Below are positions 22,885-35,037 of a stretch of DNA of 64,000 nucleotides, in pieces. The stretch's first letter is position 1, and each line of letters opens with the position of its first letter. Under the pieces are notes generated by a model. That model was not told the origin of the DNA. It saw only the letters and a program-made list of their open reading frames with translations, and did no database searches. The translations under genes were made by a program, and so were the position numbers. Origin of the DNA: Lutjanus erythropterus (Eukaryota; Chordata; Actinopteri; Lutjaniformes; Lutjanidae); NCBI GenBank assembly GCA_020091685.1, contig CM034597.1, positions 29,066,388 to 29,130,387 on the forward strand. The letters run 5' to 3'.

Positions 22885-23148
22885 TAAAGGTATAATATGC
22901 AACAGTTTCCTAAACAAAAGTTTAGCTTCATATAAACAGAATCTCTCACTTATGACCCACTAGCATTGTGCAGCAGTGTCTGTATCTGCAGAGACCCTGC
23001 CCTCTGCCTGTATATATTTATTTTTTTATTGTTTTGTTGCACTGTGGATGCTTTACTGACCCCAAACGTTGGTATTTGATGTCCTGGGAATGAGACTCAA
23101 CAATCAATTGTTCTTCTGATTAGACAAATCCTACTGATTCTACCTTTA
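22885..23148 (-). mobile_element. MITE-like family 'AAAGGTAGAATCAG', minus-strand copy
   Basis: It begins with the family 3' end in reverse (taaaggtataatatgcaaca) and finishes with 'caaatcctactgattctacc', the reverse of the family 5' end. Internal blocks such as 'gacccactag', 'ctgcagagaccctgccctctgcc' and 'gatgtcctgggaatgagactc' match the copies at 40201 and 45394. It is about 264 bp long, close to the longest copies. Confidence 0.7.
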
Positions 23149-24611
23149 ACTTTAATCAGCAAAGGAAAATTATTTTTCAGCACGCTAACAATGTTGCACT
23201 TTTCAGAGAAAGAAGTAGGTTTTTCAGCTGATTATTCAGACAAAGACATAGGAAAACTTTCTCAACCAATAAATAAAGATAATGGACACAAACTCTGCAT
23301 TTTCCAGGAATAATATTATGATTGGGAAATTATCAATTCTTAATTTGTTTTATTTATTGGGATTTATTGGAACACAAACTCCCTCACAGTTCATAGAACA
23401 CCTGACTTCCCAGAGAGAATTACAGAGGTAGTTACAGCCCTGCTGCTGTGTTGTGGTTCATTCAACCAGTGTTTTTCATTAGTTAGTGATAAGATAAAAT
23501 CTCACGTGAAATAAGTTTTACGAATGACAAAAAATGGTTTTGGCTATACTTCACTGACGTCAATGTTCTGAGTCTGATGACTAAAAAAGACTAAAATTTC
23601 AACAGTTTTCATCAACTAAAATTAGTCTAAAATAATTATAGGTTACTCCAAGAAGACTGAAGTGCTTTGGTGAACTTGACTATGAAGACAGGATGAGGTT
23701 GACTAAATAATGCTGACAAAAGTTTCTTAGACTACATAAAATAAACACTGTATAAACCATGTGTAACAAGGCACAACATGGTCTATGGTTTTGAGGTGTA
23801 ATCATACACTATTTAATTAAATGCTGCTATCAAATTAGGACTTATATATTCCTTATTATATTATAATTGTCACCACACAGTTTATAAACAATAAATATTT
23901 ATGAAAAAGCTAATTCTCTGTGTATAGCAGCAAACCTGCCTCAGGTAGATTTTGTCCAGCTGTCCCCTGTCTCTGGCAGACAAGAAGAGGGAGCTCTTGC
24001 TTCCTTTAACACAGTTACCTGGCAGGCAGGAGGACTTGGCTCTATCTATGTATTTATACACACACGCATGCACAATCAGAATGCACATACTGACACGTAT
24101 GGTAGCCGGCAACATACTCGATCTGCACACATAAGCATATGCATGTGCACGCACAAAATATACACGCGTCCACACTGTTTCACACATTCAAACACCTCAT
24201 GCTGTAGATATAAACATATATTTAGGTAACTGAGGTAACGGATGCTCTTAGACTGCTAATATCTTAATGTGGACAAGAGATCAAAACATCACCAGGTTTC
24301 TGTCACATGATCACACCGTTTCCTTTGTGTCCAACACAGCAACAAGATGCAGTCAGCAAGTCAAGTCTCATTCACATGCTGGTTTGTTTCAATTAGCATT
24401 CAGCTGTGTGAGGCCTGGCAGAGCTAATGCTTTCCTTCTCTGCTCCAACCACCCCAAGACCTGTCCTGACACAGCCTCACACATTATTTAGATTATCCAA
24501 CTGACTTTGTGTCACTAAAATGTTTTACACAATATTTATAAAAGTGTGAAAGATAGAGATATTAAATTCCTGGTTAAAGTCATGTTTTGGATTGTGTATA
24601 TTATTAAAAAT

Positions 24612-24822
24612 AAAATGATAGTTAATTGACAACAATTAGTTGAAGTTGGTCAGAAAATTTATTTGCAACAATTTTGATAAATTGCTTAAGTCAACAATCA
24701 AGTTAAAATGTCGACTATTCTCTGGTTTCAGCTTCTGAAATGTGTTTTTGGATTGTCAGTCAGACAAAACAATTTACACATTTAAAGGTATAATTTTTTT
24801 GACATTCTGTAGATTAAACCGG
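24612..24822. mobile_element. Degraded hAT-like copy, AATCGATTAAT family
   Basis: It keeps the layout 'ttgacaacaattagttg', 'gattgtcagtcagacaaa' and 'gacattctgtagattaaac' but has lost the termini and target duplication. Confidence 0.4.
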
Positions 24823-25276
24823 TGTTTCTCAAACACCACGTACCTCTTCGGAAAATATTAGACTCTCCATGTACTTTATGACTGACATTAAAGTACGGTG
24901 TTGCAGGTCTACCCTACTGAGCTACAGACAGTTGATGCAAGAGGAGGGAAATTCCTAATAAGATCATTTATTGTTGACTTGTCAGCCATATGAGCCACGC
25001 TGCCTTCACAGTAAGGCAGTGGCTTACTGCCATCGCAGTTTAGCTCATAACTAATCATGGAAATGATCAATGACATAGCTTTCGTGATGTGCATAAATGT
25101 GACGACATATCAGTATGAATCATATTTCAGCAATCTGAAATTTTATAGTATTTTACTTATATGATGTCAAATTTATTAATTGCATTTTTAAAAAAATGGG
25201 AGATTCCTCAGTTTACCACTAGAGGGATCTCAAGTACCACCAGTGGTACAGATACCACAGTTTGAGAATCTGCGGA
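24823..25276. mobile_element. DNA-transposon relic with 'ggtttctcaaac' termini
   Basis: The left end reads CGGTGTTTCTCAAACACCACGTACC. The right end, reversed, reads CCGCAGATTCTCAAACTGTGG, forming imperfect inverted repeats as in fish hAT-like families whose ends resemble 'cagtggttctcaaactgtgg'. In reverse orientation about 24900-24925 includes a tRNA A-box-like 'tagctcagtagggtaga', perhaps a nested SINE head. Confidence 0.45.
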
Positions 25277-26164
25277 CTGAACGAGTAATCAAATAATAAT
25301 GGTAAAAGACATATTAATCAATAATGTCATTAATGTTCTGGTACTTTTTGTCACCCCATACAGTTGAGTATAGCGCCAAACTGACAATCAGGTCTCCTGC
25401 AAACCATCTAAAGCAAATAATGACCAGTATGAATTGTTAGTGTTGAGCTAAATGATGCCCTCTATAACTCAGTGAAAGCCCTGCTTGTACCAATGTTTGA
25501 AATAATAGTTTGGCCAATAGCCGTTGCTGATACATTTGTTTTTTATTTTGTTTTTGTCATTATTTATGCCCCCCTAGCTACTGCTGTCCCAGTTCAACAG
25601 CAAATAACCAACACTTAGCCAGCACAGAACTGATGTGGCACAACAGATAAACATCGGCCACTGCCATTGGTGAATGTTGTCTTATTTCCAAATAGGCAAA
25701 CAACTACATATATATATGTGGTGCTCTCTATCCCTGCTGTGTACACATAATCCTCTGTAAACCCACATTGTAAACAGTGTATCATAAACTATTCAGCATG
25801 TTCTACATACGTACAGTTGTACCCTGCACTTATATTCACACTATTTATATTTATAGGAGTCATAAATTTCAACCACACAAACTCAACTAACTACACAAAT
25901 GAGCTCCCAAATGAACACACTGAGAAAATGCTGTTATTAAGGAGGAAAAACAGGAAGAGTACAAAGTGTTAGGAATGATAAGGACAGTTCTGGCAAACAA
26001 AAAGGGAGCAGAGAACTAAAGCTCCCCAGTCTCTCCACTCCACCTCTGACCTCTCCACCTGTCTGGTTAGCTACAGCTAGCCAGCTAGCCTAGCAGAACC
26101 ATGTGCCTGACATACTAATGAGGATCCTCACCACGCCTTCAATTAGGCCTGAGCAGTACATGTG

Positions 26165-26166
<2 letters not shown>

Positions 26167-26222
<56 letters not shown>
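26167..26222. repeat. (CA)n microsatellite
   Basis: A pure CA array of about 55 bp. Confidence 0.97.
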
Positions 26223-26223
<1 letters not shown>

Positions 26224-28298
26224 CCACAACAAGCTCACCATTGTTTCAGATAGAATAGAATATGCAGGCACTGGCAGTCTGGAGATTTGTACCGATCATA
26301 CTGTATATAACACAACAGAGGGAGAGTAATGTGGAAAGAAACACAAAGAAAATGGATTAAAATAGAAGTGCATCTTTGTCTATTTTCCTTTTATGCGCCT
26401 CCGTATCTTATCCACCAAAGAGCAGAAAGAGGCAGAATTTGCAGCTGAATAGCGCAGGCAACAAACCCACAGTTTCCTGTCCATCCTTTATCCTCCTGCT
26501 CTGACCTTTTGAATTTAATAAAGGCTTTGGGTTTGGAAAAAAAAAACGTCCTCCACATTACTGCGTCTATTTTCCTCCCAACCATGTTTTTATTGTTGCT
26601 TTTTAATTCCCTATACTGTAAAGGATGGAACGTCAGCTTCACTGAAGCACAAATCACTTCTCTGTTTTTTTTTTTGTCTTTGTATGCAGTCAACTTTTAA
26701 CTGATGTGTAGAGGCAGTAAAATGTGGGGTGGAAAATAGAGGGTGATCATTTTCTTATTTCATAAAGGACAGTGTTTTGAGGTTGTTTTCTCCCTTTGTA
26801 ATATGATCCAAATAACCTTTTCTCTAAATGAGAATATGATTTGAAAGTGAAAATAGTCTCTCACAGTTGACTTGCTCGGCGTGTCATTTCACCAAATTGC
26901 TCTACAGGACCGTGGTTTTTATAAAGCAATGAAAGTGACTGCCACTACTCAGTAAATTAGCTATAAACACAATCTGCTCTTTGCAGTGTGTTGTCTTATT
27001 GAGTGTGTGTTGTTATGATATACAGACACAAAGCAAAGATGGAACCGTGTTGTCACCATGTCCTAGTTAAGGGTACACACTGTGCATTATAATATTGTGT
27101 ATGGACAGATGGAGGGAGTGGTTGAGATATTCTATCAAGGGCATCCATGGTGAGATACTTTACAGTCTGGATTTTAGAGATATTGCAGTGTAGCTCATTA
27201 TCTTGTGGATTTTTGCCCTTCCTCTCTTAGAGATTATGCCTGTGAATAAAATGCAACACAGCACTGAATAAATGTAAAAATGTCAAAAAAGTAATTAAGG
27301 GTAATGACTGAAAAAAAACTACTCTTTCTTAATGATGTTCCCAGTTTGTCAGACTGTGCACAAAAAAGTGCACATCGCTGATTGGATGCATTATTTGGCC
27401 TTTTAGATGATGACTGATGCTAAATAGTTTTTGAGGAGCTAAATGATATTTCTTTCCTCTGGTAAAGTTTTGAAAGTTAAAAAGCTTTTGTGGCTTTAAC
27501 CCAGCAGGCCCAGCCGTACTGTCAGCAATGTGAAACCCCATCATGCTGATTGGCTCTGGCTCACATCCATAAACACACACACAGACACACACACACACAC
27601 TCAAACACTTCCAGGCACAGGCATAAAAACGCGCAACGCTTCGGTTCATGGAGTGCGTCGCAGTCTGACACTGCGACTGCCGTGGAACTGCCGGACCCCA
27701 GAAGTGTGCTTCAGTCTGCGCTTGCAGCCTGCTAATTCGGAAAGCAGAGAGCTGGCTAATTGTCATGAACTCCTCCTGCCCTCCACTCTGCCCTGCTCCT
27801 CCACCCTAAGCCCCTCCTAGTCACAGACCTTAATGGATTAACTGCAGGCTGGTGTTGTCTCTCTTTTACTCTCTCCTGCTCATTCTGCTTCTCTCACATA
27901 CAGTCACGATTCTTTATTTCCGCCACGCCCTGGAGGGTGAAAAAATGTTTGGTTTTGAACAAATATCCCAGTTTGAACGAATGTAGGGCTGCATGTAACG
28001 ATTATTTTCATTCATCTCTGCCAGGCATAAGATTGCAGGGGATCATGTGATTGCTTGCGTGTGTGTGTGTCTGCATGACCAACGGGCCGGAAGCTTGTCT
28101 GTAGCTAATCTTGCATACTACCGGACTGATCAGCCTGATATTTATAGTGCACATGTATGTCTATATGCTAGAGGACGGCTGTGATTCACAAGTTTTGAAA
28201 AACCTTGAAAATTCCATCATATAGGCATTTTGGAGTCATCCCATTTGTTTATACGTAATATTTCAACAGTGGAATTTCTTCAAATTTGGCACAAATGA
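26223..28298. other. Intergenic, no gene seen
   Basis: Holds one (CA)n run with an AGA interruption (27572-27602) and otherwise unique AT-rich sequence. A GC-richer block at about 27640-27790 yields open frames on both strands but lacks paired splice sites. Confidence 0.4.
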
Positions 28299-28427
28299 CC
28301 ACTTGGACTCAAGGATGATTTGATTTTGGAGATCAAAGATCACTGTGACCTCAAATTCATCAAACACCCACTTAAACTCAAGGGTGAACTGCTTAGATTT
28401 TGGAGGTCAAAGGTCACTGTGACCTCA
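28299..28427. repeat. Two-unit repeat carrying DR1 and oestrogen-response-element motifs
   Basis: Two related units (about 28299-28353 and 28368-28427) share 'ccactt..actcaagg', 'gattttgga' and 'cactgtgacctca'. The second unit contains AGGTCAAAGGTCA (28404-28416), a perfect DR1 nuclear-receptor site. It overlaps AGGTCACTGTGACCT (28411-28425), a perfect palindromic ERE. The first unit has decayed half-sites (gatcaaagatcactgtgacct). The unit belongs to a dispersed repeat type I associate with fish introns, so the motif may be incidental to repeat ancestry. Confidence 0.6.
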
Positions 28428-28792
28428 CAAAACACACTTTTGTCCGTAACTCAAAAAATCACGCACTAATTCTGACAAAATTTCACTCAAATGATACTAG
28501 CAATGCCGGAGAGTACCTACTTACATGTAGCTGCATATAATTGAATGAAAGCATGAATGTAATTGCAATCTGTTACAGTTACTGGAAAAAAAAATCTAAT
28601 GAAATTACTTGCTTGTTCCTGATGTTAAACATCTTTAAGGGGCTAACGTCACTGAGACCTGCTTCCTAGCATTCATTCTGTGCTGTTTGCCATAATATGC
28701 TATTTTATTTTAACGTCCACTACCTGGCAACCCCCAGAAATTATCTTGTAACCCCCTTGGGCGTCCTGATCCCCAGGTTGAGAACCACTGGT

Positions 28793-29061
28793 CTATAAAA
28801 TCAGAAAAAGTCAGTCAGAAAAGGGTGAAAAATGTCAAACAGTGTTTCCTAAAGCCAGAGATGATGTCCTCAAATGTCTTCTTCCGTCCACAACCCAAAC
28901 ATATTCAGTTTACTGTCATAGATGAGTAAAGAAACCCGAAAATATTCACAACTAAGAGGCTTTTAAGAGGAATTTTTCTTTAAAAATGACTCAAACTGAC
29001 TAATCCATTGGTCACATTAGTTTAATAGTTGACTACTAATAGATTAATTGTTGGAGCTCTA
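28793..29061 (+). mobile_element. hAT-like element, AATCGATTAAT family, 5'-truncated
   Basis: Contains 'gtgttt', 'gatgatgtcctcaaatgtctt', 'ccacaacccaaacatattcagtttactgtcat' and the end 'tagattaattgttggagctcta', matching the family 3' half. The left end is replaced by another transposon end ('ccaggttgagaaccactgg', about 28774-28792). Confidence 0.65.
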
Positions 29062-30655
29062 AACAAAAGAATATACTGGTGGCACAGGACTGTACACTCA
29101 CAGTAAACTCTGGTAGCAGCCAACACATAGTATTCTGATAACAAGTGTGAAGGAGCAGGCAAAGAATAGCGTACACGGTATAGCAAGTTTGAATATGCAG
29201 CGTGCAGACGGTGATAATTGTGGGCGCTCTCGGTTTGAGTCTTGTTAACTGTCAGACGCAGCGTTTCAACACCTGTCTTATGTTTCACTCTGCATAATAA
29301 GACTTCTATTTAAAGGAGGAGAAGTGAAGATGCCAGCAGAGGTGTTACCTCAAAGTGCAGCAAGAAAATACCTTGATTATTAACACAAGAGAGGGGAAAA
29401 CTTGTGTTTTTCTGCAAAACTGATCTTTGCAATTGCGAGTCAGGTTCAGAGCGAATTAATGCAACCGAGGACATAAGACAGAAACTGAATTACCCCTCTT
29501 ACTCTGTGTGGAAACAACACTGTTGACGATAAAAATGCCGATGAGAACAACTTGTCAGGCCCGGTTGCTTTCAATTCAAAATATCCCAGCAGTCTATGCA
29601 GTAAAACAGCCTAATACATTTAATAGCCCAGAACACACTCCTCCTCAGTATGCTGCGGCTTACTTAGGCTCCTTTTGATTTGCCCTTGAAGGATAGATTT
29701 AGTTGCTCTATTGAAGTTCTGGCAGTAGTAGCATCTTGCTGTGCTACTCAGACTGATGATCGCCTCTTTCCTGGCAGGTGTCCACCCTCTGCCGGTAACA
29801 ATCAACAAATGCGAATCACAGCCTTCAACTTGCCTGTCTCCCTGCCCAGCGACAAACCCAGCATCACCAGACAGCTATTAACACACTGCGGCTGTATCCG
29901 GACAACAATGGGCAGCTTGGATTCAGTTGACTTTAGTTGTTTGTGCTCAGTGTTAAGACCAGGGGCTTTATTTTCATAAATCAATGGCGCACACGGTGTG
30001 GACGCTGATTTTTGGTCATTTTTTGGTCAGAGGCACGCAGTGCACCTGCATTGCTGTTGTACGTTCAATCAAATCACCTCTATTCTTTGTCTTCAAAAGC
30101 AGGGCGCTCTGTGCTCTGACAATTTAGTAATAGAGGAGAGCAGTTGGGAGTCGTTCTGCCACAAAAGCTTCTCCAAAGAGGAAACTGATAAGCGGGAGGA
30201 GCAGAATCACCACAACGGCACCTTATTTAAACCACTGAGCGAAAATGATGTGAAATTATCTTGGGAGGACAGTCAAGTTCAGAGCCAGCCGGTGAAAAAA
30301 AGTCTGTGTATGCTGAAAGAAAATCTCAATTCACCAGGTCAAAGACTTGCAAACACAGAGCCCTAGAAGGCATTTAGAGTGCAGAGAGCATAAACCGTCG
30401 CCTACGATGATAAATTTCTCCAACTTGCAAACAAACAAAGACATCAACAGGAATATTTCTTGCATTTTAACTTCAACTCATATCCTGACTCTGAAGATGT
30501 GTCTTGTCTGTCTGCATTGTTTTCACAGTCATGGTCAAATCCTGATTATCTAAAGCCTGAGGGGATTCCTTAAGACAACATCCTCTGAATTTGGGTTTCC
30601 ATGGTCCAATGTACATCCATTGGGTCCTTAACATGAAAACACTGGGAACCCCGGT
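29062..30655. other. Repeat-poor intergenic stretch, possible conserved non-coding DNA
   Basis: About 29290-30420 lacks recognisable repeats. It contains a 122-codon plus-strand frame (29998-30366) with no family resemblance, no acceptor or donor of quality, and unbiased codons, so I do not call it a gene. The low repeat content makes it a candidate for a regulatory element. Confidence 0.3.
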
Positions 30656-30800
30656 TTAGTCTATAAATGTCTTTTGTCCAATCAATAGTCCAAAACCCAA
30701 AGACTCTTGATTTACTATCATAAATGATGAGGAGACTTTTGCTTAAAAAATGAAACGATTAATTGATTATCAAAATAACTGGTTGATTTAAACACATTTC
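30656..30800 (+). mobile_element. hAT-like 3' fragment, AATCGATTAAT family
   Basis: Contains 'ttgtccaatcaatagtccaaaacccaaagactcttgattt', 'actatcat' and 'aaacgattaattgattatcaaaat', the 3' half of the family. Confidence 0.5.
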
Positions 30801-31486
30801 TGAAACATCCTGCCGACAAATTGACTAAATTTGGTGAAAACATGTTGAGATTATGACTGATAACGCAATGTAACTGAGTAATTGCTGATGTACAGCTCAG
30901 TGCTTTGAGTTCAGTGTTCTGGTCTTGACTGAACAAAGAAATTGGCATTTGCTTTGTAAAAAAAAATCAACTCTGCCCATTTCAGGGAGAGTGGATCTCC
31001 TAAATGGCACGTTGCTTAAAAATGCACAATATTAAATACATGTATTTTGGTCAAATTGAGCTAATCTAGTTGATGCCTTCCTCCTACATCCTCTTCCCCC
31101 CGTGTCAGCGGGCATGATACACAGTCAGCTTAACCCCTGCCTGTGTCACTCTCCCTGGTAGAGACTCCTCAGATCAGAAATGAATTCTTCATGCTGATCC
31201 CGGAACAAGGCTGTGCTGCATTTGTCACAGCCACTTTCTTCCACTTTAACTCAAAGCTGTTTGGTATGGCTGGAGCTTTGCACACTGCAGAGATGTGACA
31301 GGGGGCTGTTTGAAAGCTCAGGCTCAACGCTCTGTCTCTATCTGTGGAAGAGGGAGTGAACTGCTAGTTCAGTCCCTATGTAAACTCTGCAGAAATGGAC
31401 TGCTCGTTTCTCGATTTAATTCAAAATAATACTTAAACAACTGTCTTTTCTGTATTTTCATTAACTGGTGTTTCGTCTAGAGAAAA

Positions 31487-32446
31487 CTAGAGATGGCTCC
31501 ATACCACGTTTTCATGACCAATACCAATACTGTAGCCTTGAGTACATGATGATATTTATCCAATATCATTTTTTCTCCCCTCTTAAACAAGCAAGCTGTT
31601 AATAATACATATATATAAACATAGCCATCTAAAAAACATCATGCTCAAACAACAAAACAAGTAATCTGCTTCCTTAAAGGAAGAAATGTATAGACACACT
31701 ATAACTCAGTCATGTGTTCTTCTTTTTCTTTAAAGCTACTACAAGTAGCTTTCATATTTTGTTAATTTTGGAGGCCCCTGTAGACAAAAGAAGCAGTGTT
31801 TCCACCATAATAAAACCAACATATAGTGTCAAAAAGTGCCTCCTGCTTCCTTGTAACTGGCTAACCTACTATTCACTGTAAATGAGACTGGGAAAAAAAT
31901 AAACACAGACTTGTTTCATCTGATTTTCATCCGACTCGGTGGCAGCCATTCAGAATAACTATATAGAAATAGCCAATCACTTTCATGGTCATATAGAGGG
32001 CGTCAGTATTATATTGAGAACGTTTCGTGAACGGTTAAAAACTCCTTATAGTAGCTTTAAACCTTTTTTTTTTACTCACAGAACTATTAGGAGCATGTTT
32101 TGTTAGTTAGCACAATTTAAATATTCAAAATGAAATTTAGATAAATACATAAATTGCACTCTGATATTTTTATCTTTTCTTCCTTTATCTTAAAATAACT
32201 CCACACAGCTAATACACAGACAGGGCTGCTGTTTAGTTTAGCATTAGTTTAGGCTGCATGAGTCAAACCCAAGGCCGACGGGCCGAATCCAGCCCAGTAC
32301 CTCATTTTATGTGGCCTGAAAAAGGCTTGCACAGAATGTAAGTCGTGCAGTACAATACTATGCTGCCCCCTCAAAGTATCCGATCCAGTGATTTTGGCCA
32401 GTATCGGACCCGATACCATTACTGAGTAGCAGATTAGCCCATCCCT
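31487..32446. mobile_element. hAT-like element with perfect 8-bp TSD and nested insertion
   Basis: It begins CTAGAGATGGCTCCATACCA. The reverse complement of its end is AGGGATGGGCTAATCTGCTA, with 'tatcggacccgatacc' just inside. It is flanked by the perfect 8-bp repeat AGAGAAAA (31479-31486 and 32447-32454). It is 960 bp long, inflated by the nested element at 31729-32061 and a further repeat-like block at about 32250-32370. No coding frame is present. Confidence 0.6.
31729..32061. mobile_element. Nested MITE with TTTAAAGCTACTA termini
   Basis: The ends are TTTAAAGCTACTACAAGTAG and, in reverse, TTTAAAGCTACTATAAGGAG: a terminal inverted repeat that is perfect for 13 bp. It is about 333 bp long and non-coding. 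It lies wholly inside the element at 31487-32446 and is therefore younger. Confidence 0.65.
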
Positions 32447-32454
32447 AGAGAAAA

Positions 32455-33920
32455 TGACAGAGAACATTAAAGAAAACACACTCAATCCACATACTAAAAT
32501 TAATAAATTTAAGATGTAAACCAGAATATATAAGATTATTGCTCTCCTTTTGGTTAAAAAAAAACAAATTGATGATTTTTTTTTCTTTTTAAAGGAAGAG
32601 ATAATGGTGGGTCTTTGAGGCTATAGCCTGACACAAATGAGAGGTTTGTGGAGGTGCCCAGAGAGGCTTAGCTATGCATTGGCTGTTGAGTCTGGCATGT
32701 GTTCTGGCACTGAGAGTGTATTCTCAACAGGACTCTGGTGGATTAGTGTCCATTTGGACAACAGAGTGGTCCGCAGCTTGGGGTGACATTCAACTTCAGC
32801 GGGCCAGCAGCTCACACACTGATCATGAAGTTTAGTCTCGCTGTTAATTGTCACTGATGTATGGTATACGTAATCAAATTGTTAAATCTAATCGTTGGGG
32901 TCTCGAAGATGACGAGGACTGCAAAACGTGTTTTACTTTCTGTTGTTCTCTTGTTGTTTCATCTGAACCGGATGACTCTGTACGTGTGAAATGAAGCGGT
33001 GGCCGCTCTGCAGTGTGGTGGGTCAGTGGATCATGGGGTATGGTGGTGGGCTTTCGGGCTGCGGGGACGGCAGCCCTTTTTGCGTTTGATCCCGGTCGGG
33101 GTACATCCATGCTCACAGGGCGACTGCTGTGGTCCATCTGGTGGAGGCTTTAATCACAACCCCCCCATATACACACACACTTGCACACACACACACACAC
33201 ATTTGCACACACACACACACACACACACACTACAGCAACGCAAAGCCCCCAGAGCTTCCCACTTGAGATTCTTTAGACTGCTGCTCAGTTTCAGACCTTT
33301 TTATTCTCATTATTTATTTCTGCAGTCATTTATCTCCCAGCAGAAATAAGTCTTGTTTTCTTCTTTTACAGAATCTCCTACTCAGACCTTGAGTGGAAAA
33401 AATGTGAGTCGCTGAAACACCAATCTGCCATCTATAATGACGTTTAAAACCTCATCAAAAAAACCCACACTATCAGATCTCCATAAACGGCTGCACTACT
33501 GGCTTTTGATGAGGAATAACCTTTTAGAAATGAGACGCATCCCGAGTTTTTCACAGGGCTGGCCTGCGGTACTGTGGACCAAAACATGCCCGAGCCGCAC
33601 AAATCCAGCTCTCCAAATGTCACTTCATGCTTAACCGCCCTTTCTCATGCTTGAAGAAAAGCAAGTGGGCAATGCACAACAAGAAAAACTCCACCGGGTC
33701 TCAGTTTAAATGCCTACACGCTTAGAGACATGTTTCAATAATTTTGTGTTGCTGAAACATTTAGTCGATTGAAGAGAAGAAGAAATTCCTTGGCAACAAC
33801 TCTAGAAATAATTTTCCACTGTGAAAATAATAAGATAGAAAAATGATATTATACAAACAGACAAAAAAAAGCTAAATTTTCTCCTACAGAAGTTAATTAT
33901 TTACAAAATATGTATGAAAT
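32455..33920. other. Intergenic, no gene seen
   Basis: Contains a CA array at 33169-33230. GC-richer sequence at about 32950-33140 shows no convincing exon. I see no RNA gene. Confidence 0.4.
33169..33230. repeat. Interrupted (CA)n microsatellite
   Basis: Three CA blocks are separated by 'ttg' and 'tttg' interruptions. Confidence 0.93.
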
Positions 33921-34145
33921 CTGCTGCAACGATTAGATGATTTGATCAATTAGTTGTCAACTATTAATTAATTGTCAACTACTTTGATAATCAATTAATC
34001 AACCTGAGTCATTTTTTAAACAAAAATAGCAAACTTTACCCTGATCCAGTGTCTGAAGTGTAAGGGTTTACTGCTTTTCTTTGTCATTTATAACAGTAAT
34101 AGTTTCATTTGGTTTTAGACTGTTGGTTGGGCGAAAGGAAAAAAA

Positions 34146-34212
<67 letters not shown>

Positions 34213-34284
34213 TTTAGGATGTCACTTTGGGCTCTGGACAATTGTGATTTGACAATGAGGCAAATAATCCTTAGTTGCAGTCCT
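33921..34284. mobile_element. hAT-like element interrupted by an A/TA microsatellite
   Basis: The copy begins CTGCTGCAACGATTAGATGA and ends 'ccttagttgcagtcctac', with the family blocks 'gggtttactgctttt' and 'ttttagactgttggttgg'. The A-run plus TA array at 34139-34212 sits exactly where the copy at 8528 has 'gacaaaaaagcc', so the microsatellite grew inside the element. Confidence 0.65.
34139..34212. repeat. Poly(A)-(TA)n compound microsatellite
   Basis: About 25 A residues run into about 24 TA units with a single C interruption near 34192. Confidence 0.95.
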
Positions 34285-34316
34285 ACTGACTTGCAACAAT
34301 GTATGCAATGTCCAAC

Positions 34317-34562
34317 AAAAAGAAAAAAAATATCCAAATGTGAATATTTCCTGGATTGCTTTGTCTTCTGTGACAGTGAATGGAATATCATTGGGTTGTG
34401 GGCAAAACGAGACATTTGAGGACGCCATCTTGGACTTTGGGAATCACTGTTGGATATTTTTGATCACTTTCTGGCATTTTATGAACCAAATAACAAATCG
34501 ATCAATTGAGAAAATAAATGACAGATTAATCGACCATGAAAATGATCGTTAGTTGCACCCCT
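34317..34562 (-). mobile_element. hAT-like element, AATCGATTAAT family, minus-strand copy
   Basis: In reverse orientation it carries 'gggttgtgggcaaaacgagacatttgaggacg', 'caaatcgatcaattgag' and the terminal 'aaaatgatcgttagttgca'. It lies immediately beside the copy at 33921-34284, so two elements of one family sit in tandem in opposite orientation. Confidence 0.65.
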
Positions 34563-35037
34563 ACAAAAATGCTCACTCTCACTAACTGTAAATCATATTG
34601 TAACTGCAATATCTATCAAAATAATTGCAATATGATTTTTTTTTCACCATATCTTGCAGTCCTATTCTTTAGCAACAATACTAGGAATCATTTCCCGCTA
34701 TGAAAATAACAAGACTTCTGAATCTAATAATAGAAACAAAGAGGTAAATTACATAATTTCTGCTGGAAAATTCTTAACAAATTATGTATGAAATACTGTA
34801 AATCAGCTCTTTTTGCAGTGACTAAATAACAGCTCAAGATACATTTATTATTAAAGGGACTATAAGGGCTAGTAGATAATGATGATGCTGCTGTTGCAGG
34901 AATGACTTACTGTTAGCCTCTTCTTGGACAATATTCATATTTTTATCAATTTCCAACATTTTATCTTGATTTAGCTTGCCCTTCATGAACGGCCTCCTTA
35001 CTTAAGCTAATCAATTAAAACAATCTATCACACATTT

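Larger units (their letters stand above)
23149..26166. other. Intergenic or 5'-flank sequence upstream of ELAVL4, repeat relics only
   Basis: This lies upstream of the known ELAVL4 first exons. About 23470-23700 resembles a fish repeat built on 'gactaaaa' motifs. Degraded hAT-like material is at 24612-25276. No exon with splice sites and codon structure was found. Confidence 0.4.

Noticed and set aside
24895-24925. tRNA gene on the minus strand
   Set aside because: Only an A-box-like stretch is present; no B-box, cloverleaf or anticodon arm, so at most a SINE remnant.
27329-27766. 145-codon minus-strand open frame
   Set aside because: Includes a (GT)n-encoded Cys-Val run from the CA microsatellite; no domain and no splice context.
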